From Gymnopus androsaceus JB14 (lineage: Eukaryota > Basidiomycota > Agaricomycetes > Agaricales > Omphalotaceae), in NCBI GenBank assembly GCA_009733575.1, contig ML769394.1:186001-250000 (forward strand): a DNA stretch of 64,000 bases, read 5' to 3'. Shown here one piece after another: positions 12,401 through 26,440 of this stretch. The notes under the pieces are model-generated. The model did no database searches. It worked only from the letters and a program-made list of their open reading frames with translations, and was not told the origin of the DNA. Position 1 is the stretch's first letter. Each line of letters begins with the position of its first letter. Made by a program: the position numbers and the translations under genes.

Positions 12401-12542
12401 TGCTCAGAATGGGACCCCAACCGAGACTGACAAATTCAGATCGCTTCTCGCAGAGAACCCGGGCTTGGTTGCTAGACGAGATGACCTGCTGGCGCGTAGA
12501 CGACGACTCGAGAGGGCAGAGGCGGAGTTGGATGAGTTTTGA
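9442..12542 (+). CDS. Dynamin-family (Mx-like) large GTPase
   Basis: A predicted membrane-remodelling large GTPase of the dynamin superfamily. The start is the ATG at 9442 ([18 protein letters not shown]); an intron at about 9525-9579 is removed before the G domain. GTPase motifs are clear: P-loop [16 protein letters not shown] (G1), a RTPMECR switch region, FIDLPGLVQN (G3) and GVLTKPDM (G4). The middle region follows ([31 protein letters not shown]). The C-terminal exon, [20 protein letters not shown] through [15 protein letters not shown], matches the GTPase effector domain. Between middle domain and GED there is a Ser/Asn/Thr/Pro-rich linker with a duplicated unit. No pleckstrin-homology domain or transmembrane segment is visible, so it is Mx-like and not a Vps1 or Dnm1 orthologue. 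About eight exons; precise borders are by eye. Cellular role unknown. Confidence 0.85.
11739..11834 (+). repeat. Two 48-bp tandem repeats in the dynamin linker
   Basis: Units at 11739-11786 and 11787-11834 each begin GCTAGGGGCACC and end CTCTAATCCT. They encode two 16-residue copies of an ARGT(D/N)NS-type segment. The duplication is in frame and sits in the low-complexity linker before the effector domain. Confidence 0.75.
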
Positions 12543-12763
12543 CTCGAAGGTAGATAGCGATCGGATTAGAAAACTGGATAATAGATAATTTGACTGCTGT
12601 AATATATATCTATTGCTTAGCATGTGCTGATATCTCCGGATTCAGTATCGATAAAACCAGCTTTGACTTGCCTAAATCGTCAATATTAGTCATAGCATGT
12701 ACAGTATATTCTCTATAATTTAGTAATGACCATACTGTATCTATCTATCTACACCGCGGACTA

Positions 12764-15029
12764 TTAACGCCTTGTCGCGGCGGCGTACTTTGCCTGTATC
12801 TCTGCCAGTTGTGTCTCTGAAACTGGTTAGAATTGGAGTAGATTATGAAGCTTGCAATGACATACGCATTAGAACATTATTAGCTGAATACCGTGCCATC
12901 ATCTCCATGATTTGATTCAACAAACGAATGCTGTTCTGGGTTTCATTTGCGTTGTTTGCAGTCTGAATCGATTGAATGAAGACCGATGCAGGACCTCCCC
13001 ATACAACCTGAACTCGTTGGCGTATTTATAATCAAACGATTAACCATCAATAAATTCACTCACCGCCATGATAGGGTCAAAAAATGCCGTAGATTCCATG
13101 TCGACCATTGCTAAACATTTCATCATACCTTCCGCCATATCCAGAAATATTGGGCGACAAGAGGAATCATCTCTGCCAAATGTGCAGTACAAACGAATCA
13201 TGGTCGCTCTGAGTATAGTATGGATAACAAAAAGCCGTTTTTTGGTGTCAGCCGAAGCCCCGCTTTCAATGGGAGGGACTTCTGCCAAAAGTCGAGTGAT
13301 AATTGAGAGAAGGTTTTGAAAGGTAGAATGAGACCCTTGCATTTCAAAAGGAGTTCGAGATGTCGCTAACAAAAAATGAATTACCCGCGTGCGAAAAAGG
13401 AAATGAACCAAGACGTACGGTTTGAGTATCGCTTCCAGAACATCGTCGTCTGTTCGAATAGCACAGTTGCTTTGACATACAGAGCGAGGAGGGAATGGGC
13501 TTCGTCTGGTATATCGGCGAGAAATTTTTGTAGTGTATGACTGTTCCTCAAATGTGGGGGAAATGTGGTCTGAGCAGATTGATTAATGACGGAGTAGCTG
13601 AAGAATAAACTTGGTTGTTCAATGAACACTTACATCTGTGTAGGAATTTGGGTCTAATGGCCATGGCGTATCGACCCTTCCATGCTCTGTAGCGTATGCT
13701 ATGAAGGCAGGAATACCTTCCACTGCCGACCAGAGACAGTTCAACGCCAAAACAGTCCACATGGCATTCATTCGTTCGCCTTCTTCTGCGACAGTCCTCG
13801 CAGGAGGCAAAGTCGTGGTGGAGCATGCAGTGATAAATTGTGTATCTTGGACTTGAGAGCTCCGAATGCGATGCATCCGTGCACTTAGAATCAAAGAGAC
13901 GGCGTTATTAAGGTGCCACCTTCCCTCCAAGTTGCGACCTTGCAGGAAGAAATAATGGGCTATAAGCACGTTTGCTTGGAGCGTATGTAATATCTTCTGT
14001 GGGTGACTTTCGGATAAACCGAGAGAGGCTGCTTGAACGGCCTTTGACAAGTACATGTCTTTGAGAATAAGTATGTTGGGATTTTGGCTGAAGTACGCGC
14101 CAAGGAGCACCATGGCGGCTGAGAGGGCGGAGGTAGGTCGTTGCCTGGGGTCCGAGTCGGGGCTGGAAAAGGCATATATAATTTTTCCGGCATCCAAGAA
14201 AAACCCCAATTGAAGGGCATGTGGTCGAAAGGCTTCCATGCTGTCGCAAAATTTTTAGTCCGAATCATAAAGTGATTTGGAGGATACGCACAGAGCTTGT
14301 TCCTGGGCCAACTAACGGTCGAAAATACGTTATTTGGCGTTCGCGCATAAATCTAGTCCTCCTACCTGTGTGCGGCCTTCAGATGTGCTCATTCTTTGGC
14401 TCGATCCTGAATGCACCAATAAGCGCAACCCTGAAAAATAATTGGAACCAATCGACATACCACTAGCTCTGGAAGCCGGTCTGTTCATATGAGAACTTCT
14501 CGGCGCATAAGGATCGTGGAGAGCGAGAACTTTTGGTGTGCTATTGGGATTCTGAAGCTCTTCCAAGCGTGTTTCAAGAGCAGTAATTTGCTCCTGTAGT
14601 CGATCCGCATACGTACGTCCGCCTTCGCCGTACTCACAGTCTCCGAGTGAGGCCACCTTGCTGCAAGAGCCACATATAGGTCTCATACCTATATAAAACA
14701 CGTTGTCAAAAGTTGTCAGTGGACCTGAAGCAGTCTGCTAGTCTGGAGATCAACCGCTCGAGCGCGCTCTGAATTGATAGCTCGGACGGGTGGGATTCTA
14801 GACCAGCATAGAAGATTATTTCTTACCATCGCATCTCTGCCAAGGAAAGATATTTCAACGACGGGCGGCCATAAATGCACTAGGAAATCATACCATTTTA
14901 CGTCGTCTAGAGCCGTTGGATTTGAGGAAAACTGATCATATTAAAAATAGTAGTAACGACGTACTTGCAGTTGTTACATGCTCCTCCACGTCCAATTGGT
15001 GGGGCTTGGGAAATTCGCTTCGAGTACAT
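12764..15029 (-). CDS. Zn2Cys6 fungal transcription factor
   Basis: A binuclear zinc-cluster regulator. The start is the ATG at 15029 (MYSKRISQAPPIGRGGACNN). The zinc cluster is assembled over four small exons: ACNNCK, RRKM, RCDG, then MRPICGSCSK..GDCEY, giving C-x2-C-x6-C-x6-C-x2-C-x8-C. A short coiled-coil-like dimerisation helix follows (QEQITALETRLEELQNP). The central exon (about 13619-14239) carries the fungal-specific transcription factor domain, seen in YFSQNPNILILKDMYLSKAV and RMNAMWTVLALNCLWS. Later exons reach SETQLAEIQAKYAAATRR and a TAA at 12766-12764. The layout matches many Agaricomycete regulators of unknown target. It is divergent from ISWI and convergent with the dynamin gene, so context does not suggest a pathway. 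Confidence 0.85.
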
Positions 15030-15977
15030 GGCAGTAGGGTCTACTATTAGATGCTTGATAGAAAGATGTTTATTTCTAAACAAGAGCCGCTCTATATACC
15101 GTTCAAGATAGCCCATATCTTGAACAAATGTAGGCTCAGAAACATCGGATTCAGCATGTCCGCAGAGGGTGTCAGAATACTATTGTCAGAACAGCATAGA
15201 GCGATCCCATCTCGACAAATGTCGGGTTTCGTGAGCCTCAACTAGAAATAACTCGCGATGCAAGCGTCGGGCTGATTTGTAAGCAATTATATGCGGTAAC
15301 GATCGTACCAACTGCCAGGGCCCAGGATCCCTATAGTTGAGGATTAGTACATAAGTCGAAGGTCCAATATAAAGTGACCCAGAAGTGACTCACTCATTCA
15401 GCATTCCAGTTTAGGAGGTTTGCTGAATGCCTAGGAATTTCGGGGCTTAGACAAAATGGTATTACTAGATGAGTGAAGTCTTGTCACGCAAGGCTATCTG
15501 ATGCCTCCGATGAGATGGTCGGGATACGGAGGAGGGCTTGTAGTAAATGGATCTAGATGGATTCGTTGCACCAGGCACTCAAAGACGGAGACACAGGAGT
15601 ACGCATGAATTTCAGGAGGATAAGAAACGACCTCCGATGCAAATACGCCCCATTCAACATCGTTAGCCGTCACGGGTCAGCAAGCCCTAAGGCCTAACAT
15701 ATCGGCGGTTCCGGGTTATCTGACGATTTGACCCGGTAGTGTCGAGATGCTCGAGCTTCGAGGGTGGATAGTGTGCAACTCGTAGGAGCAAAATTCCCGC
15801 CGTTTGTCTCGGCTCCTCATAGCAATAAAGAGTGTTGCACCGAGAAAAATGAAGGAGTGCCGTGAAGAGCGTAGCAAGAGAAGCGCGCAACAAGCGCGCC
15901 TCAAAAAAACGCGTGACATAACGTCACACGCATTCATTGCCTTTCAACAAAACGACGACGCTGAATTTGCGCCAGCA
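15030..15977. promoter_or_regulatory. Divergent promoter region, zinc-cluster gene and ISWI
   Basis: A 948-bp spacer between divergent genes. At 15913-15926 it contains an imperfect inverted repeat GTGACATAACGTCAC, whose right half includes the ACGTCA core of CRE/ATF sites, about 50 bases before the ISWI ATG. The rest shows no gene. Regulatory function is inferred from position and sequence. Confidence 0.4.
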
Positions 15978-20516
<4,539 letters not shown>

Positions 20517-20621
20517 GAGCTCGAGGAGCGCATTTCTTGTTCCACATTCATTCATAAATATATTGTATATTTTCATTAGTGTTTCAAGTACGTGTCAATA
20601 AGAAGCGAAGTATGTAGCAGT

Positions 20622-20627
20622 AAAAAA
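20622..20627 (-). terminator. Pol III T-run terminator of tRNA-Val
   Basis: A run of six A's on the plus strand (TTTTTT on the minus strand) begins six bases beyond the 3' end of the tRNA-Val gene, as expected for an RNA polymerase III terminator. Confidence 0.75.
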
Positions 20628-20632
20628 GCAAT

Positions 20633-20720
20633 TGATTCGACCCGGTTTCGAACCGGAGACCTCCTGTGCACAACGAGGATTGATGTGAGACAGATGTGAT
20701 AACCACTACACCACCGAACC
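20633..20720 (-). tRNA. tRNA-Val(CAC): tRNA-Val(CAC) with a 15-nt intron
   Basis: Read on the minus strand from 20720, the gene starts GGTTCGGTGGTGTAGTGG (A box) and ends CCGGTTCGAAACCGGGTCG plus the rest of the acceptor arm (B box GGTTCGAAACC). The acceptor stem pairs with G.T wobbles. The anticodon arm TCTGT / ACAGG encloses loop CTCACA..C with anticodon CAC. A 15-nt intron, TCAATCCTCGTTGTG, sits after position 37, the canonical place. Mature length is 73 nt with discriminator A. It lies in the short space between the convergent ISWI end and the start of the AspRS-DUF2156 gene. Confidence 0.93.
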
Positions 20721-20881
20721 AATTGTTAACAGTTATTTACTTGGAGGACTCGGGCTGGAGCCAGGAGATAGTAGAGTACTCTGAGTCTACCATATCCAGA
20801 AATAGCTATCAGCGGCGTATAGGAGCGCCTATCGTTTGATTCGCCAAGCGTTCTAGATCATTCATTCAACTCCGCTTCGTA

Positions 20882-20898
20882 TGACGTCAACGACGTCA
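20882..20898. promoter_or_regulatory. Two CRE/ATF-like sites upstream of erdS
   Basis: TGACGTCA at 20882-20889 is a perfect CRE palindrome, and CGACGTCA follows at 20891-20898. They lie 56-72 bases before the ATG of the AspRS-DUF2156 gene. Binding by a bZIP factor is inferred from sequence only. Confidence 0.45.
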
Positions 20899-20953
20899 CC
20901 TTGAGCAGGATGTACAAAAAGCAAAAAAAAATGAGGTGTAACGTTAAAGCAAC

Positions 20954-23900
20954 ATGCCTTCTCTCTCGTCCGCGATCAGCAAAATAATCCCTGGCTCACG
21001 AAAGCGCGACTCTTTGAAAGCGCAGAGTCGAGCTTCGCTGGATAAAGAAGAACACAAGGAAGGCGAGATTAAAGATAAAGAAGAGCAAAAGACCGAGAAA
21101 CGGGAAAAGGAATTGGAGGAGGACAGAAGAATCCGCATGAAACGAGCTCAGTCTTCGCAGGTCGCTGCAATGACAGAGAGCCCAGCCCAGCGGGAGAGGT
21201 ATGGTGAGATCTCGTACGACGACGAAGACGTACAAGAGGTCGATATTCGACAGCTTGCCGACATGATCGGCCAGACAGTGGATTTACGAGCTCGACTGCA
21301 TACAGTCCGCGCAGTTTCTAGCGCGCTCGTATTTCTTGTTCTTCGTCAACAGATGCACACGGTCCAAGGCGTTCTCTCTTCTTCCGACGAAACAACCGGT
21401 CATATGGTTCGTTGGGCATCTCGCTTACAAGAAGAAACTATTCTTCATATCAAAGGTACAGTGCAAAAGCCAAAGGTCGGCGAGGTAACAGGTACTACCG
21501 TTCATAACGCTGAAATCGTTGTGCTCGAATGTCACATTATCTCCCGCGTGGCCGAGCCTGTCCCATTCAGCGTGTACGAAGCTGATCTCAGTGCTAGTGC
21601 TGAGGACGACAACAGGATCAGTGACCGTGCTCGTCTCGCTTCGCGTATAATCCATCTCCGTTCCTCTGCCGCCCAATCCGTTTTCCGTATCCAGTCGACT
21701 GTCGGGTCCGCTTTTCGTTCTCATTTAGAGTCTTTGGGTTTCATCGAAATACACACCCCGAAACTCCAAGGAGGAGCTTCAGAAAGTGGGGCTTCTGTTT
21801 TCAAACTAAAGTACTTTGGTCGACTGGCGTTCCTCGCTCAATCGCCGCAGTTGCCCAAACAAATGTCCATTGCTGCCGATTTCGAACGAGTATATGAGGT
21901 CGGGCCAGTGTTCAGAGCTGAGAACAGGTGATGTATCTTCCTGTACATTGTGTTCGGCGGTGATTCTAAATACTCGTTATGCAGCAACACGCACAGGCAC
22001 TTGACCGAGTATACAGGCTTGGATTTGGAGATGATGATAAAGAGGGATTATCATGAGGTAGGCGCGCACTTTTTCTCTTTTTAACTCTTCTAACACGCGT
22101 CCAGGTCATGTACACTGTAGACACCACCCTTAAAGCCATCTTTTCCGCCGTCTACTCGTCCCGCCGTACCGAGATTGAAATCCTCAAATCTCAATTCCCC
22201 ATCGAAGACCTCGTATGGCTGGAACAAACCCCCGTCATTCCATTCGCAGATGGTGTACAGATGCTTATTGATGACGGTTGGGTAGATGACGAAGGGAATC
22301 GACCGAAAAAGGATGAGGATTTATCGACTCGGGCGGAGATTAAGTTGGGCCAATTGGTGAAGGTAAGACGTGCGCACCCGACCTCCATATCTTGCTAACC
22401 TTTCTCGCAGGAAAAATACAAGACAGACTATTATATCCTTGACCAATTCCCTCGCTCCGCTAGACCCTTTTACACCATGCCCGCCTCCGCTTCTACCGCA
22501 GCCACAATCGCATCCAAACATCCCGATGGAGATGCAGGCGAGACCACCAACAGCTTCGACATCTTTGTGCGGGGCCAAGAGATCACGACTGGTGGCCAGC
22601 GAATCCACGATTATGAGCAGCTCGTCAGCGCCATGGCCGAGAACGAAATCAGCGAACGAGGTCTTGAAGAATACCTCGATGGCTTCAAATGGGGTGCTCC
22701 TCCCCATGGCGGAGCTGGGATTGGATTGGAGAGGTTGGTGTTTTTGATGCTTGGATTGGGAGATATTCGGTACGCATCAATGTACCCAAGAGACCCCAAA
22801 TCACTCCCGGAACCTCCGAAGGGCCTTGAGGGTCTCCCTCATCCAGAAGCGAGTACATTACCATTGGGAGCCGGGAAGGTAAGAAATACGAGTTTGATGT
22901 TATTTAGGATACTAACTCCACCACAGTCCCCAGTCAAAGCTATCAAGTGCATTTGTCAAACCAAAGCCACCGGGTCGAGGTCACAATCTCCCGATGTTTC
23001 CCAGCTGTCTCTCAACTCGCTTCCCAATTCTCTCAACAACAACTCTTTTACGCTCGGTAATGGCAATGTCTCTAACCCCGCATACCCCTCGCTGGACCAA
23101 CTCTCTCTCGAATCTCAATCTGGTGCTTCCTCACCTACGGGTTCTGGGTCAGCTACGCCTATCCCTGGAGCCTCAAGTGGTACGAGTACACCGTCGAGTA
23201 CAGGCAAAGTTCGACACCCACCACATCATGTCCATCTTGGTCCAAGCCCGTTACATCAGAGCAGTCTCGTTGGCCAAGGTAGTGCAAGTACTGTTGGAAT
23301 GGCTAATGGTGATGTGCCGAGCGCGAGTGCGTTGACTCTCGGCGGCCAGAGTAACCAAGTAGTTGGAGGTCGAACCTTCCCGCCTCTTCCGTCGCTCATT
23401 GCCAACTACGGTGACGCAGCCAACACGTCATGGTTGGACGATAGGTATATGGTATGGAGGGATATACAGACTGGTGCTGCGATTGGGTAAGTAACAGTGT
23501 GTTGATTCCGATCTTTATAAGTAACCTTTTCGTTCACAGCTTTGTCCCTTCTTCAGGTGGCTTCGCAATCATCGTCGGCGACCCCCTCTGCGACCGCAGT
23601 CAGTTCTCTGGCGTTGTTGGTAGATTTTTGGGATGGTTGAGGAAAGGAGAGGAAAAGGATTCCAAGGACGGGGAAAATCGGATTGGGTTTGTCGAGAGGA
23701 AGAGCATTACTGCTGATGCCGAGCATTCTGTCTCTGCTACAACTGAGGACATTGACTCCTCTAAACCTCTTCCTTCGCTAAAACCTGTCTGGCTCCTCGC
23801 CTCTTCTGTCCTAGAAGGTGTCCTCGGTTCTCGTCTCGGTTGGTCCTCATTCACCTGCATAGCGGAAAGTCGTGTTGAGCTGGAGGGTGAGGTGCCTGGT

Positions 23901-24687
23901 GCATTGGCGGAGAAGGAGGTGGCGAAAAAGATCAAGAGGGCGGAGACGGAGGGAGTGGAGGTTTCAGGGTGGTTCGGGAGGGATGGCTGGGTTGATGATG
24001 GCGCAAATACTTCCAACGCATCTATATCAAACTCTGGCTCTGGTATGCCTCTCTCTATCAAACACGCTATTGACGAGAGGATCGCCGAGTGGCGCGAGGG
24101 AAGGAAGAAGAAGGGCGGACAAGTGAGGTTGACGGAGGTTGAGCCGTGGAGGGATCATACGCACAGACAGTACTACGTCGCAATGGCGCCTCCCAAGAGG
24201 GGTGCCAAGAATGCGGAAAGCCCAGCTGGTTCACCGAGATCTTCAGTAGACGGCAACAGTTCAGCTAAGCGTTCCTCATCGGAGCCCAAAATTCCTGTCG
24301 CTCTTGTTGTCCTGCACCAACTCTCCCCTCAACATGGTTTCCAAGTCAAATACGCTCTTGACTTCCCGCACTCGCCGTCTGGCTCCATCGAATGTGCTCT
24401 TTCCTCTGCTTTCCACGCCGTCGCGGCTACCGGGTCATGGTCGTCTCACATTCGGTACTTCGGCCACTTCGCGATTGACCCCAGTGAGGAATGTCAAGGG
24501 GATGAGAGTCAAGGTGTTGAGTCACGCGTATGAGGCGATTAGTGAGAAGATGAGCTTGCACGGGAAGGGCGACTTTAGGAAAAAGATGGGGGCAGAGGAA
24601 GAGGACGTGTATATTTGCTATCCGAGGGGAGGACTGGGAGGGAGAGGAGCAAAGGCAGTGTTGGATTTCTGTGTTGCAGAGAGTTAA
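20954..24687 (+). CDS. erdS: AspRS-DUF2156 fusion, ergosteryl-aspartate synthase type
   Basis: The N-terminal two thirds is a class IIb aspartyl-tRNA synthetase: a Lys/Glu-rich extension (to about residue 75), an OB-fold anticodon domain (VDLRARLHTVRAVSSALVFL), the flipping loop GGASESGASVF, motif 2 (VGPVFRAEN then THRHLTEYTGLD) and motif 3 (GAGIGLERLVFLMLGLGDIR). After YPRDPKSLPEPP comes a Ser/Gly/Pro-rich linker of about 150 residues, then a DUF2156 (GNAT-like aminoacyl transferase) domain: GGFAIIVGDPLC, RIAEWREGRKKKGG, HGFQVKYALDFPHSPSGSIE, GDFRKKMGAEEEDVYICYP. Known fungal ErdS enzymes have this order: they charge tRNA-Asp and transfer aspartate from it to ergosterol at membranes. The activity here is inferred. 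About six exons, roughly 1160 residues. The frame breaks once: an extra G in the GGG at 24432-24434 separates VAATG from HGRLTFGTSATSRLTP. Read literally, the protein stops at 24533 and loses the conserved last 75 or so residues. Confidence 0.88.
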
Positions 24688-25185
24688 ATTTGTATGTTCC
24701 ATCACTGATACACGTCAACTTTGTGAAAGGACTTTTGTTGTAGATGATACCTGCTACGCTTTGTTTCCGCTCTTTACTTATTTTGCTACAATATTGTATT
24801 TTCGTTCAGTATACACATTGATTCGGTTTCCTTTTTACTTGCTACAGTATATACCACAGATTTGATAACGATTATAATTTGCTTTGTTCATGCTTCAAGT
24901 ACTTCGGTAGTGTAGTAGAGTTCCCGGCTTGAAACTTTACCCCAAGGTCGAACTAGTCTAAGCAACACCGTCACACCTAAGAACGCGGTAAACGGAATCA
25001 TATTCATAATGTAGGTCCTCACTGATCATGATCGCTAAAATCGCGTCTACAATCGTGATTATTGAGATCAATAATTTTTGGGAGGAAGCAATCAACAGAT
25101 GCATGAAGAGTTCAGGAACTCGATTGCGATCGACCTTGAGGAAAACGACAAAAAAGTGTACAAATGAAGCAATAGTCCTACTAAA
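24688..25185. other. Convergent spacer
   Basis: AT-rich 3' spacer between the AspRS-DUF2156 gene and the minus-strand ankyrin gene. No gene or RNA is recognised. Confidence 0.45.
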
Positions 25186-26140
25186 TCAATCCTCCGTCCT
25201 GGGTCTCTTACTCTCGCTTCCTTCCTGGTCTGGTTCCGATGGAGCTTCACGCGTCTGCGCCCCCGATGGTGTCGAATCCGTCTCTGTTTGTGACCCAAGG
25301 ACATACCCATCTAATAACCCGTTCAAAACGGCATCCTGAACTCGTCGCCTGAGCTCTGCATCGACAGACTCTGGATCAACACCCTGATCGACCAAATCTT
25401 GGATGGAGGAGAGTAGTGACGCCGTGAGTTGCTCGGATGCAGCATTTTGGGCGTATTGGGATGTCGATAGGGCGTCAGATGATGGTTGTGGTGTAGGCGC
25501 TGGTAAGGAAGAACGGGATTGGAGATAAGCGGATATTTCAGGGAAATCTTCTAATAGATGAGCGCTTGGCTTCAAGCAACGGTTAGTTGTGTAAAGCTAC
25601 TTGGAGACAAACTTACTGATAGCCCTTCCTCATTGACGCGATCGATTATTGCGCCCTTGTCCAGCAGGTATTGCGCAGTCTCGATGTTCTCAACGGTGTA
25701 TATTGGCGTGTCGCCATCGGAGTCGGTGATGTTCACGTCCCCTCCTACAAGTCATTAGAAGGAAATGTTGTATACATTCAAACATGAGGATACTAACCAC
25801 GAGATATCAGATATTCCAAGATGTGTATATGACCGTAAGAAGCGGCGGCATGCCTGTGAATGAGAATGGTTTGTAGTATAAATCGCAACATGAACCAAGC
25901 ACCAACATTGGGGTATACGTGTTTGGGTCTGGCGCATTTGGAGACATGGCTAGCCATTCTGTTATTTACGAGTCATGATGCATAGTCGGGCAGAGAACTT
26001 GCAGTGTTGTTCGATTAGCTCCTGTGAAAATGGGTCGATGATGTGCTGAAATACTGATAAAAGCGAGCACGTACTTGAACTCTGTCTAGCTGACCATCGC
26101 CAGCAGCTACCCAAAGGTTCTTTTGAGCTTGAATGGCCAT
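25186..26140 (-). CDS. Ankyrin repeat protein (YCR051W-like)
   Basis: A small ankyrin protein with the layout of the conserved fungal family that includes budding yeast YCR051W, whose function is unknown. The start chosen is the ATG at 26140 (MAIQAQKNLWVAAGDGQLDR), which begins the first ankyrin-like helix pair. Four to five short exons follow, giving LAMSPNAPDPNTYTPMHAAA, SYGHIHILEYLISRGGDVNI, TDSDGDTPIYTVENIETAQY and LLDKGAIIDRVNEEGLS, which is two to three canonical repeats. The last exon (25186-25575) is a non-ankyrin tail with a helix LTASLLSSIQDLVDQGVDPE and a Ser/Glu-rich end KRPRTED. An in-frame extension upstream to 26221 is possible but looks non-coding. It is divergent from the PAS-GATA gene with a 300-bp shared promoter. 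Confidence 0.8.
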
Positions 26141-26440
26141 TGAGATGATGGAAGAAGGAGAGGAAATTTGAATTCTGATCGGATGGCTGATGGATCTCGT
26201 TATGTTACTGTACGATTCCAACTTCTAATGAACCATCTTGCAGTGTACTTTTCAGTTAAAGCCAAGAAGCAAAAGGCAGAAGCAAAAAAGCCACTCCAAG
26301 CAATTCAAGCCAATTTGAAGCCAATTAGCGGAGGAAGACGCTCAAATTTGGATGCCCCCTAATCTCGACCTTGACTTCCAATTTTACCGATCGGATTCGA
26401 ATCGTTTCTCGTCGATCCGTCACTCTTTCTCTCTTCCATC
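26141..26440. promoter_or_regulatory. Short divergent promoter, ankyrin and PAS-GATA genes
   Basis: A 300-bp spacer separates the two divergent start codons, so the two genes probably share a promoter region. The stretch before 26440 is rich in TC (TTTCTCTCTTCCATC), as in many fungal core promoters. No specific site is assigned. Confidence 0.4.

Noticed and set aside
24484..24513. A 30-base GTGAGG..CAAG intron that might restore the ErdS-type frame.
   Set aside because: It is far shorter than any other intron here and lies after the point where the conserved sequence has already changed frame (24432-24450).
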